Shown in pieces: positions 17,555 through 25,331 of a DNA stretch of 64,000 bases (the first letter of the stretch is position 1; every line of letters begins with the position of its first letter). This stretch comes from Pelagadaptatus sp034112445 (lineage in GTDB: Bacteria; Pseudomonadota; Gammaproteobacteria; Pseudomonadales; Cellvibrionaceae): assembly GCA_034112445.1 (NCBI GenBank), contig JAWUVI010000028.1:1-64000 (forward strand), given 5' to 3'. Below the pieces are notes generated by a model. It saw only the letters and a program-made list of their open reading frames with translations. It was not told the origin of the DNA and searched no databases. The position numbers were made by a program, and so were the translations under genes.

Positions 17555-17575
17555 TATTGAACAAAATTATTGAGC
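17546..17575. repeat. Perfect 10-bp inverted repeat over the cobB stop codon
   Basis: GCTCAATAAT (17546-17555) and ATTATTGAGC (17566-17575) form a hairpin that contains the cobB stop codon in its first arm. No T run follows, so it may protect the mRNA end or attenuate read-through into the thioesterase gene. Confidence 0.6.
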
Positions 17576-17609
17576 GGGAAATTTCAAACACACGAAGAGC
17601 CATAATTTA

Positions 17610-18050
17610 ATGGAAACTCCTTTCACCTATTTACTGCGTGTACGCTATGCCGATTGTGATGCGCAACAAGTCGTTTTTAATGCCAAATATGCGGAATACG
17701 TAGATGTTGCTGCAACAGAGTACATCAGAGCGGTATGGGGAAGTTTTAATACATTGCTTGAGAAAGGCTTTGATAATCAAGTCGTCAGTTTAAAAATAGA
17801 TTGGAAATCATCAGCTGTGTTTGATGATGTCGTTGGTATTCGGATGCAAACAACCCATATTGGGAATAGCTCGTACGCTGTTGAGGCCGAGTTTTTTAAC
17901 TACGACACTAAGGCAGTTTATGCTGTAGGTACTGTTGTTTATGTCATGGTGAGTACAGACGATTATACCAAGGTGACCATTCCTCAAGAGTTTAGGCTAA
18001 AAATAGAGCAGGGTGCCTCTGGTGTGGTGATAAATCATGCTGGTGTTTAA
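17610..18050 (+). CDS. Acyl-CoA thioesterase, 4HBT hot-dog fold (YbgC/FadM-like)
   Basis: The 146-aa hot-dog protein has the 4HBT-class signature YADCDAQQVVFNAKYAEYVD, where the Asp after VVFNAKYAEY is the expected catalytic residue. Such enzymes hydrolyse acyl-CoA or acyl-ACP thioesters. Chain preference is unknown. It is 55 bp downstream of cobB on the same strand. Confidence 0.88.
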   Translation: METPFTYLLRVRYADCDAQQVVFNAKYAEYVDVAATEYIRAVWGSFNTLLEKGFDNQVVSLKIDWKSSAVFDDVVGIRMQTTHIGNSSYAVEAEFFNYDTKAVYAVGTVVYVMVSTDDYTKVTIPQEFRLKIEQGASGVVINHAGV

Positions 18051-18140
18051 CGGCAATAATAAGTCGTTTATGTAAAATGCTCAATTTACGTTATATCGGC
18101 ATGTAATCTTCTTTTTTTTTACAGGAAAATATCAGTAATA

Positions 18141-18647
18141 ATGAAACTACAAGACATAAATAAAAACCGTTATCGCAAACATATAAACATTGTGATTGTG
18201 GCGACAATTGTTAGCTTGGCGGTCATGGCGTTAAGCTTTGGTCAGATTCTTATTGTCATGTTGGGCAGTGAAGACGGTGATAATTTTATTCTAAATTTAA
18301 GTGGCGTGGTGCTGGCAGGGGCTATTTGTCTGTTGGTACTTCTTAATCTTCGTCACCATGAATTCATGACCGAAGTCCATTATGTTTGGCAGCTTAAACA
18401 AGGTTTGAATAAAATATATCGAAAACTAAAAAAGATTGAAGCGGCTAAAGTCGAGGGTGATATTAATGCCATCATAATATTAAATTATTATTATGCGGCC
18501 AGTAGCCAGCTGTATAAATTAGAAGACAACACCATCACGATGGATACGCTTCAAATACAAATAAATAAATTACAAGAGTTGATAGAGTCTAAAAATTTAG
18601 CAGTATCAACTGAGAATTATCAACCTTCTATGTTAGAGAGTTTTTGA
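18141..18647 (+). CDS. DUF3087-family membrane protein
   Basis: This 168-aa protein starts MKLQDINKNRYRKH, a stretch I associate with DUF3087, a gammaproteobacterial family without known function. Two hydrophobic helices (about residues 18-42 and 50-68) are followed by a helical, probably coiled, cytoplasmic tail rich in Lys, Glu and Asn. It is convergent with mtfA, with only 13 bp between the two stop codons. Confidence 0.7.
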   Translation: MKLQDINKNRYRKHINIVIVATIVSLAVMALSFGQILIVMLGSEDGDNFILNLSGVVLAGAICLLVLLNLRHHEFMTEVHYVWQLKQGLNKIYRKLKKIEAAKVEGDINAIIILNYYYAASSQLYKLEDNTITMDTLQIQINKLQELIESKNLAVSTENYQPSMLESF

Positions 18648-18660
18648 TCGTATTTTAATT

Positions 18661-19470
18661 TCACTTCCAAAGTAAAGGATCAACACAGTAATAGGTTTTA
18701 AATTCATTATATAGCTCAGGGTGCTTGTTAGACATTTGCTGTGGCTTCTCAAAAAATACTTCTGTGGCGACAGCAAAAAATTCAGCCGGGTTAGTCGCAC
18801 CATAGTAATCCATTACGGTTTTATCATGATTTTCACTGGCTTTAATCAGAGCTGAAAATTCTTTCGCTAATATTTTTGCCCATAGCTTATAACTATTTTT
18901 CTTCAGTAACGGCGCTCCATTTGCAGAGCCAGACTCACTGTCTAATTGATGTGAAAACTCATGTAAGGAAACATTATGTCCATCGTTAAAGTTTTCAATA
19001 CCCTGTTCAACATTATCCCAAGACAGGATCACTTTACTGTTATCCCATGATTCTCCGAGCAGGTCGGCGCTCATCTGACTAACCGTTCCATCAGGATTGT
19101 GTTGTTGACGCTCCACCTTAAACGCATTGGGGTAAACCAGAATATGTTTCAAAGTGGGATAAACACCAGTCTTACGATTCAGTAATAACAAGCACGCTTG
19201 AGCTGCAATGGTGACACGGATTTCATCATTGATCTCAAGCCCACCGCAAGCATGAAAATATTTCTTTGCGACAAACAGTTTAATCATGTCGTGCAATTGT
19301 TTTTGTTCTGACTCACTAAGTTTCTGTAAAAAAGGCAATCGACGAAGAACAATAGCTTGCCAGTGTTCTGGAAAAGAGCGTTCAAGAATACGTTTGTCGC
19401 GCCATGAAGGGTAAACAATTGAAATAGTAACAATCGTTACAATAATTAAAAGTATGAGAGTTGCCGTCAT
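18661..19470 (-). CDS. mtfA: MtfA-type zinc metallopeptidase (M90)
   Basis: The 269-aa protein has an N-terminal membrane helix, the HEFSHQLD zinc motif (HExxH) near residue 180 and the downstream NPAEFFAVATEVFFE that completes the site. E. coli MtfA binds the Mlc repressor and is an aminopeptidase-like enzyme. The membrane anchor is found in many marine homologues and not in E. coli MtfA. No ptsG-type gene is near, so the Mlc link is not implied here. Confidence 0.88.
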   Translation of the reverse strand: MTATLILLIIVTIVTISIVYPSWRDKRILERSFPEHWQAIVLRRLPFLQKLSESEQKQLHDMIKLFVAKKYFHACGGLEINDEIRVTIAAQACLLLLNRKTGVYPTLKHILVYPNAFKVERQQHNPDGTVSQMSADLLGESWDNSKVILSWDNVEQGIENFNDGHNVSLHEFSHQLDSESGSANGAPLLKKNSYKLWAKILAKEFSALIKASENHDKTVMDYYGATNPAEFFAVATEVFFEKPQQMSNKHPELYNEFKTYYCVDPLLWK

Positions 19471-19679
19471 TTTTTAAATTCAGTCAATAAATAAACACTA
19501 CTTTAGATATCCCAAATAAAAGGCGAACGAAAAATGGGAGAGTCGGTGGAATATAAATGCTCGCGCGTTAAATCTACTACAAGAAAACGACCGATGCCAA
19601 TCGCTGTTAAGTATTATTCATAATCATTAAGTCGATTTTTTGGTGCGGCATGCCGACCAAGCCTGACGGCTAATTATGA

Positions 19680-19838
19680 TTTGTCGCGAGACAAAAAACC
19701 GCCAGCTGGTGGCTTTCTATTCTTAAGGAGCTTGATTACCAAGTAGATGTGCTTGCTCAAAAACTTGGTGTGAATGTTAGAACTTTGTATAGAAGGCTGG
19801 GTGAGCATGGGATTAGCATTGAGGATGAGTATAAGTAA
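19680..19838 (+). pseudogene. Remnant of a helix-turn-helix regulator C-terminus
   Basis: An open stretch bounded upstream by TGA at 19677 and ending TAA at 19838 encodes VLAQKLGVNVRTLYRRLGEHG, a good HTH of the AraC or Fis type, after LKELDYQVD. No start codon or ribosome site precedes it. The rest of such a gene is absent, so it reads as a decayed fragment. The other DNA of 19471-19884 shows no gene. Confidence 0.5.
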
Positions 19839-19884
19839 CTACTAATACTCTTGAATCAAGGGCCAGATTGATCTGTAAGAGTTT

Positions 19885-20514
19885 TTAGCGTTTACGCGTT
19901 TTTTTGCCCATCGTTTGTGCGCCTAAGACAATCATTCGGATCATTTCAATTGTCTGTTCCGTCAGCTTTTCTCTTTCATCTTCGGGAGCGTCGGCGGCTA
20001 TTGCGCCCATTGTAAATACCAGTCTAGTAATCGCTTTGGCAACCACCTCGGGTTTATAGGTCACTACTTTAGAGGTTAACTGAATACGTTCAATCTCATC
20101 GCGCAATTCGTCTTCAAAAAAACTGAGTTCACGATCAACGGCGAGTCGAAATGGTTCTGGACCCGTTGACATCTCTCTAAGTAATACCTGTAAATACTTA
20201 CCTTCACCGCCGAGTTGTTTCATAAAGGCTTCGATTGAGCCGCGAATAACGCCGTGCTTAAGAGCTGCGCATTGACGCGATTCACGTATGACACCTCTCA
20301 AGCTTCGCCCCGCTTGATCAATAACCGCAACAGTAAGCTCGTTCACATCCCTAAAATGGCGATAGAAGGTGTTGGGTGCGATTCCGGCTGCGCGGGCTAC
20401 TTCACGTAGAGTTAGCGTGGAGACACTGCGATTGGAGTCGAGCAGGCCAACGGCGGCGTCCATTACATCTTGAGCGGTAACTGTACTCGTTTGTTTACCG
20501 ATTTTTTTCTTCAC
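19885..20514 (-). CDS. desT: TetR-family regulator, DesT/FabR-like
   Basis: The 209-aa TetR protein has the HTH TLREVARAAGIAPNTFYRHF and a helical ligand domain. FabR and DesT, which sense acyl-CoA or acyl-ACP unsaturation, share this look (PNTFYRHF, LLREMSTGPEPFR). It is divergent from a desaturase reductase/desaturase pair, as desT is from desCB in Pseudomonas. The shared promoter region holds four spaced sites of ATACANNTGTAT type. The start is GTG at 20514. Confidence 0.83.
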   Translation of the reverse strand: MKKKIGKQTSTVTAQDVMDAAVGLLDSNRSVSTLTLREVARAAGIAPNTFYRHFRDVNELTVAVIDQAGRSLRGVIRESRQCAALKHGVIRGSIEAFMKQLGGEGKYLQVLLREMSTGPEPFRLAVDRELSFFEDELRDEIERIQLTSKVVTYKPEVVAKAITRLVFTMGAIAADAPEDEREKLTEQTIEMIRMIVLGAQTMGKKTRKR

Positions 20515-20560
20515 AATAATAATCTCTGCGGCTAATCAGGCTCTAGGTTAGCGTATTTTT

Positions 20561-20647
20561 ATACTCTTGTGTATACGTTTATATATCCACCTGTATATAC
20601 AGGCGAATATACAAGTGTATTGACATGGGGATATACAGGTGTATAGT
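20561..20647 (+). promoter_or_regulatory. desC promoter with four operator-like 12-mers at 24-bp steps
   Basis: TTGACA (20620-20625) and TATAGT (20642-20647) with a 16-bp spacer form a sigma-70 promoter. Quasi-palindromic 12-mers start at 20561 (ATACTCTTGTGT), 20585 (ATCCACCTGTAT), 20609 (ATACAAGTGTAT) and 20633 (ATACAGGTGTAT), exactly 24 bp apart. The last overlaps the -10 and the third reaches the -35, so binding should block transcription. The ACA-NN-TGT core agrees with FabR-type operators. CCTGTATATACAGG (20590-20603) is also a perfect palindrome. Confidence 0.8.
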
Positions 20648-20678
20648 GCCTCTCATTGAATAAATAAAGAGCGTTTAT

Positions 20679-21758
20679 ATGTTTGCAATAGAAGGAAAAG
20701 GGGTTGGTCCTAAACGGTTCTTAGCGCCGTTTATGTCGGCCACGCAATATGATTTTTGGGCGCGACAGCTTGGTAGTACAAGCTCTTGGGATCGTTGCTT
20801 TGCACGTGTGTTAAGTCGTGTAGAAGAGGCGAATAATACAATTACATTGCGTTTAGCTCCGAATAAGAACTTTGATGGTTTTCTGACAGGTCAGCACGCT
20901 AACCTTACCGTTGTAATAAATGGGGTTCGGATAACGCGCAGTTATAGTTTTTCTAGCACGCCTAACAAGCATGGTTGGGTAGAGTTTACAGTAAGCCGTG
21001 ATCCAGCTGGTTTGATGAGTCGTTGGTTATTCGATCATGCGCACCCAGGTACAGTGTTAGAGATAGATAGTAGTTTTGGCGATATGACAGCCTCTACTTT
21101 TACAGACAAACCGCTAACCCTCTTGGCCGCTGGTAGTGGTATTACACCACTCATGGCTCTGCTGCGTGAGCAGGTTGAACAGGGTATGCCGCGCCCAATA
21201 ACCTTGGTGTATTGGGTAAGAGCAACCGATCTCTTGTGTTTTCAACGTGAACTTACCGAGATTGCACGCAATTTTAAAGACTTTAACGTACATACGGTGA
21301 TCACCTCCGAAGCCCCAAATCAACGTATCAGTGCGGCGCAACTAGGTGAATTGGGCGTAGATATTGGTGGTTCCCAAGTTTTAGTCTGCGGAGGCAACGA
21401 ATTCGTGGAGCAAGCAAGAATATGCACCGTAAAAGACGCCTACAGTTTTCATGCTGAGGCATTCACTCCGCCGAAAGCTATGGCTGTTAATGAGCAAGAG
21501 CAACGATTTACCATAGAGCTGACAGCAAGCGGGCGGAGCGTTGAAATCTCGAATCAACACACGCTGCTAGAAGCGTTGGAACAACAAGGTGTCGCGGTTT
21601 CATCGGGGTGTCGGATGGGTATTTGTAATACCTGTAGCTGCATGAAAACCAGTGGTATTACCAATAATATTGATTCCAAGGCAGGGGATGCAGACTCCAA
21701 TTCACAGATTCGTCTGTGCGTTACAAGGGCTGCGTCTAATTTACAGTTGGCGCTATAA
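20679..21758 (+). CDS. desC: Desaturase electron-transfer reductase DesC-like (FAD, NAD(P)H, 2Fe-2S)
   Basis: The 359-aa flavoprotein has an FAD domain with RSYSFSS, an NAD(P)H domain with LLAAGSGITPLMALL and a C-terminal ferredoxin domain with CRMGICNTC followed by RLCVT. This order (reductase first, ferredoxin last) matches the DesC-type partner that feeds electrons to the acyl-CoA delta-9 desaturase DesB. It is the first gene of the desCB pair, under the operator array. Confidence 0.88.
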   Translation: MFAIEGKGVGPKRFLAPFMSATQYDFWARQLGSTSSWDRCFARVLSRVEEANNTITLRLAPNKNFDGFLTGQHANLTVVINGVRITRSYSFSSTPNKHGWVEFTVSRDPAGLMSRWLFDHAHPGTVLEIDSSFGDMTASTFTDKPLTLLAAGSGITPLMALLREQVEQGMPRPITLVYWVRATDLLCFQRELTEIARNFKDFNVHTVITSEAPNQRISAAQLGELGVDIGGSQVLVCGGNEFVEQARICTVKDAYSFHAEAFTPPKAMAVNEQEQRFTIELTASGRSVEISNQHTLLEALEQQGVAVSSGCRMGICNTCSCMKTSGITNNIDSKAGDADSNSQIRLCVTRAASNLQLAL

Positions 21759-21802
21759 GCTGTTGGCACCATAAGCAGTTGGCGCCATAAGCAGTTGGCA
21801 AT
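21739..21802 (+). repeat. 16-bp tandem repeats spanning the desC stop codon
   Basis: Units ATAAGC(T/A)GTTGGC(A/G)CC lie at 21755-21770, 21771-21786 and 21787-21802. A diverged earlier unit inside the last desC codons (21739-21754, 12 of 16 bases the same) looks like the source. The repeat lengthens the desC-desB gap. Confidence 0.85.
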
Positions 21803-21855
21803 CTAATCAGTTTGAAATTGAAGCAGAACAGCTCAAAAAATATTGGAGACATACG

Positions 21856-22947
21856 ATGAAATCAAATAAAAGTAGAGTGCTAAGTCAAAATGAAATTAAC
21901 CAGTTTGGTGAGGAAATAGAGGACATTAAGCGCGTTGCTATGGCGGCGGTTGGTGAGGTGGATTCGCGTTATATTCGCCGAATAGTCAAAGCGGTACGGT
22001 ATACGGAATTTGCTGGGAGAGGGTTCTTGATGTTGAGCCTATTTCCTCCATTTTGGGTGCTTGGAACCTTGTTATTGGCCCTGTCGAAAATTTTAGAAAA
22101 TATGGAATTAGGACACAATGTTTTACACGGTCAATATGACTTTATGAATGATCCTGAGCTAAATGGTCAAACCTACGAGTGGGATCACGCCAGTACCGCC
22201 GACAGTTGGAGAAGATCACACAATTTCAAGCATCATACCTACACCAATATTAAAGGTATGGACGATGACATCGGTTACGGCTTATTGCGGTTGTTCCCAG
22301 AACAACGCTGGCGTCCATTCTATCTATTGCAGCCGATGTACGCGGCAATACTGGCTTTATTGTTTCAGTGGGGAATTGCGATACAAGAATTGGAGTTGGG
22401 GAAGTTACTTTCCGGTAAAAAAACAAAGCAAGAAACGAAAGATGAATTTAGGCCTATGGCAAAGAAAATGCGCTATCAGTTGTTAAAGGATTATGTCTTT
22501 TTTCCTTTACTGGCGGGCCCTTTATTTTTCAGTGTACTAGCAGGTAATTTAGTCGCCAATTTACTCCGCAATTTATGGACATTTATTATTATATTTTGCG
22601 GACACTTTACTGCGGATGCAGAAGTATTTCCAAAGTCGGTGTTGGATGAAGAGTCACAAGGCCATTGGTATATTCGCCAGCTTCGCGGGTCGTCTAATCT
22701 CTCCGGTGGCAAGTGGTTCGATATTCTTAGTGGCAACTTAAGTCACCAAATTGAGCACCACTTATTTCCAACGGTACCAGCATGGCGCTATTCTCAGATG
22801 TCTTGTCAGGTTCAAGAAGTGTGTAAAAAATACGGACAACATTACAACAAAGGTTCGTTCCCAACCCAATTTGGGCAAGTAGTTTATCGAATGTTTCGGC
22901 ATGCATTTCCGTCACAGTCTTCCACGCCATCTGTTTCTGTTCTTTGA
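21856..22947 (+). CDS. desB: Membrane fatty-acid delta-9 desaturase, DesB-like
   Basis: The 363-aa membrane desaturase has three histidine boxes of the di-iron family: LGHNVLHGQYD, RRSHNFKHHTYTN and LSHQIEHHLFP. Hydrophobic helices stand between them. It should introduce a double bond into acyl-CoA or phospholipid acyl chains, with electrons from the desC product. TTGGAGA precedes the ATG. The locus would adjust membrane fluidity under DesT control. Confidence 0.9.
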   Translation: MKSNKSRVLSQNEINQFGEEIEDIKRVAMAAVGEVDSRYIRRIVKAVRYTEFAGRGFLMLSLFPPFWVLGTLLLALSKILENMELGHNVLHGQYDFMNDPELNGQTYEWDHASTADSWRRSHNFKHHTYTNIKGMDDDIGYGLLRLFPEQRWRPFYLLQPMYAAILALLFQWGIAIQELELGKLLSGKKTKQETKDEFRPMAKKMRYQLLKDYVFFPLLAGPLFFSVLAGNLVANLLRNLWTFIIIFCGHFTADAEVFPKSVLDEESQGHWYIRQLRGSSNLSGGKWFDILSGNLSHQIEHHLFPTVPAWRYSQMSCQVQEVCKKYGQHYNKGSFPTQFGQVVYRMFRHAFPSQSSTPSVSVL

Positions 22948-23119
22948 AGGCAGCACAGGTGTGGCTTGCTGGCTAGGTGACTTCGGAATCAGTCGTTTAG
23001 CCAATGTGACACAAATTGTTTTTTATTAGTCACGTTCTGCAAAGATACGTGCAAATTATTTAGATATTATTTTCGGACTAGGCAAATAACTGCTTGGCCT
23101 AACAAAGAAGGAATACAAC

Positions 23120-23191
23120 ATGGGTATCATCTTATCAATATACGCTTCGGTTCTGGCTCTTGGTATTTATCAAGAGCTTTACTCAGCGTAA
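23120..23191 (+). CDS. Microprotein 1, 23 aa, single hydrophobic helix
   Basis: ATG 23120 follows GAAGGA at a 7-nt distance. The product starts MGIILSIYASVLALG and ends IYQELYSA, nearly all of it one hydrophobic helix. A paralogue of 30 aa lies 86 bp downstream with the same pattern (ILALGVYQEW). Two independent copies each with a strong ribosome site make translation likely. I know no family for them. They follow the desB gene, so a membrane or desaturase-related role is a guess. Confidence 0.65.
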   Translation: MGIILSIYASVLALGIYQELYSA

Positions 23192-23277
23192 AAATGACAT
23201 GAATAAGAGCTTCAAAAGCTCACTATATTAACGAAAATTTAATTAGAACGTTCAGATAGAAAATTTAAGGAAATAAT

Positions 23278-23370
23278 ATGACTATTATCGTAACTCTGTA
23301 TACAGCGATACTGGCTTTAGGCGTTTATCAAGAGTGGCATGGAAATGATTCCATGGCGCAGGAATCCTAA
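23278..23370 (+). CDS. Microprotein 2, 30 aa, paralogue of microprotein 1
   Basis: ATG 23278 follows AAGGA at a 6-nt distance. The product starts MTIIVTLYTAILALGVYQEW and ends in a short polar tail of ten residues. Aligned with microprotein 1 it shares M-x-I-I-x-x-(I/L)-Y, then (V/I)LALG(V/I)YQE, so both appear to come from one duplicated gene. No function is known. Remaining DNA up to 23591 shows no other gene. Confidence 0.65.
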   Translation: MTIIVTLYTAILALGVYQEWHGNDSMAQES

Positions 23371-23591
23371 ATCAATGGTAGGTTATTTGAAATTTAACCT
23401 TATATCTAACAATCCGACCCCAAAGGCAAATTGAGCTGCAACAACATATATAAATATTATGTCAGTATTTTTGATTTATTCTCAAAAATCCTATTAAAAG
23501 GCGCTACAATTTATATCTGTGAATACAATAAATATCAACGTTTTTAAAGCGTTATCAGTTATACAAACTAGAAAATTATTTCGTAAGTGGA

Positions 23592-24335
23592 GTGAGCGCT
23601 ATAAACATTAAGAGCGGTTCTATTTGTATCCTTCTCAGCTTAGGGTTGTGCCTAAGCCACTTGTCTTGGTCTGCCTCTAGGCCGGTTATAACCTTCTCCT
23701 GCGGAGTGGTAGAAACCCTTCCTGTATGGAAAGGACTAATGGATGTCTATACTCAAGCCTTTGATAAACTCGGCTACGATTTTTCTATGGTATACGTTAA
23801 TACCAATTGGGAGCAGAAAGAGCTCAAACGCGGTAGCTTTGGCGGCACTTGTGTTAGGCGAAGGGACTTTATTTCCGAATTCGGACTTAATAACCTGGTG
23901 TTAATAGATACACCCGTTTCTCTGCAAGAAAGGTCTGTATGGGGACATTTGGAGCAGTTGGGTGATTCAACTAAGCATGACTCAACCCAAAATAACCCGT
24001 TCATGGCTGCCGGCTCTGAAGTGGGTTTTTTACGAGGTGCTTCTATAGAAAAGTACCTAGTCGAACACTACCCTGATGTAACTCTTGTCACATTTTTAAA
24101 ATCCGAGTCTGGCTTAAAGGCACTGATCGCTAAGCGAATTGATTATTGGGTAGGTTATTCGGCACCAGCAAATTTTAATTTTCAAAAGTTCGGGCTCAAC
24201 AGTGTTGCCAAAATAGGCGATGTGGAAGCCGTAACGCTTTACGCCTATTTAAATAAAAAACATAAGGCTCTTGCTGGACCTCTAAAAGCTGAACTAAAAG
24301 CGATTTTTTTTGAGCGTGGTCATTTGATCGAGTGA
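23592..24335 (+). CDS. Periplasmic solute-binding-like protein (SBP family 3 type)
   Basis: The 247-aa protein has an N-terminal signal peptide (LLSLGLCLSHLSWSAS) and the general pattern of a family-3 extracellular binding domain, with KGLMDVYTQAFDKLGYDFSMVY early and LKALIAKRIDYWVGYS late. No transport permease is nearby, so it may be a stand-alone sensor or scavenging protein. The start is uncertain: GTG 23592 overlaps the only GGAG. Confidence 0.65.
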   Translation: MSAINIKSGSICILLSLGLCLSHLSWSASRPVITFSCGVVETLPVWKGLMDVYTQAFDKLGYDFSMVYVNTNWEQKELKRGSFGGTCVRRRDFISEFGLNNLVLIDTPVSLQERSVWGHLEQLGDSTKHDSTQNNPFMAAGSEVGFLRGASIEKYLVEHYPDVTLVTFLKSESGLKALIAKRIDYWVGYSAPANFNFQKFGLNSVAKIGDVEAVTLYAYLNKKHKALAGPLKAELKAIFFERGHLIE

Positions 24336-24417
24336 TTGTTTTTAAATTGCATGGGTTATTACCTAACTGTGATTTTAGATTTGGAGGCACGTGATCATAA
24401 ATAGGATATCAAAACGT

Positions 24418-25197
24418 ATGAACAAACAGATTTTAAAAATTTCTGACGATTTCTGGAACATCCGCGGTGAATTTAAAATCGGAGGGATTTTGAATATAGG
24501 AACCCATGCCTCGTTGGTTAAGAGAGGCAACGGCAAGTTTGTGTTGCTGGACGCCTATACGTTGAAAGGTGAGGTGAAAGAGCAGGTGGACTTACTCACG
24601 AATAATGGCGCGGAAATAGAAGCCATTATTAACCTACACCCTTTTCATACCGTGCATGTGCAAAAATCTCACGAGCAATATCCAAGTGCAAAACTCTACG
24701 GAACACAACGACATCATGACAAATTTCCAGATCTGCCTTGGCAGCCGGAACTGACGGAATCAGGCGAATGTGCAGCTCTATTTGCGGATGACCTCGAGTT
24801 TTCAGTTCCCGCTGGTGTTGACTTTATGTCCAGTAATGAGCATTTACATTTCGCATCCGTATTGGCTTATCACAAAAATTCAAAGACGATTCATTCGGAC
24901 GATACGCTGATGTATCTGGAGCTGCCTGGCCTACTAGGCAAGATAAAAAAACCAGAAATCACGTTTCACATGACTTTACCAAAAACACTTGAAAAACGAG
25001 CAGGGGCGGTTGAGGAATTTCGAAACTGGGCAACGAATCTCGCTGAGCAGTGGCACGAAGCTGAGAACCTTTGCGCGGCGCATTCGGCAACATTATTGAA
25101 CTGCGATAATCAAAAATCATCTATAGCAAATAGAATATTAACCGCATTGCAGCGAGTGGAAAAATCCTTGAAAGCGCATGAGAAGAAATTTGGTTAA
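24418..25197 (+). CDS. Metallo-beta-lactamase-like protein with altered metal motif
   Basis: The 259-aa protein resembles the MBL fold at its start (GTHASLVKRGNGKFVLLDAY, then a helix and EAIINLHPFHTVHV). The usual HxHxDH is replaced by HPFHTVH, and a later TIHSDD may supply a further ligand. It could bind metal in another way or be inactive. I prefer ATG 24418 with AGGA 11 nt upstream. GTG 24391 has GGAGG only 3 nt away, which is too close. Substrate is unknown. Confidence 0.6.
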   Translation: MNKQILKISDDFWNIRGEFKIGGILNIGTHASLVKRGNGKFVLLDAYTLKGEVKEQVDLLTNNGAEIEAIINLHPFHTVHVQKSHEQYPSAKLYGTQRHHDKFPDLPWQPELTESGECAALFADDLEFSVPAGVDFMSSNEHLHFASVLAYHKNSKTIHSDDTLMYLELPGLLGKIKKPEITFHMTLPKTLEKRAGAVEEFRNWATNLAEQWHEAENLCAAHSATLLNCDNQKSSIANRILTALQRVEKSLKAHEKKFG

Positions 25198-25331
25198 GCA
25201 CCACTTGCAAAAGCTTAATTATCATAAAGCAATGATTAGACATTGCGATGAACGATTGAACTTACATAGACTATATTGAACTCAAATAGACTATTGTGGC
25301 GTTAAACCTTTATCTACTCTTTGGACATTCT

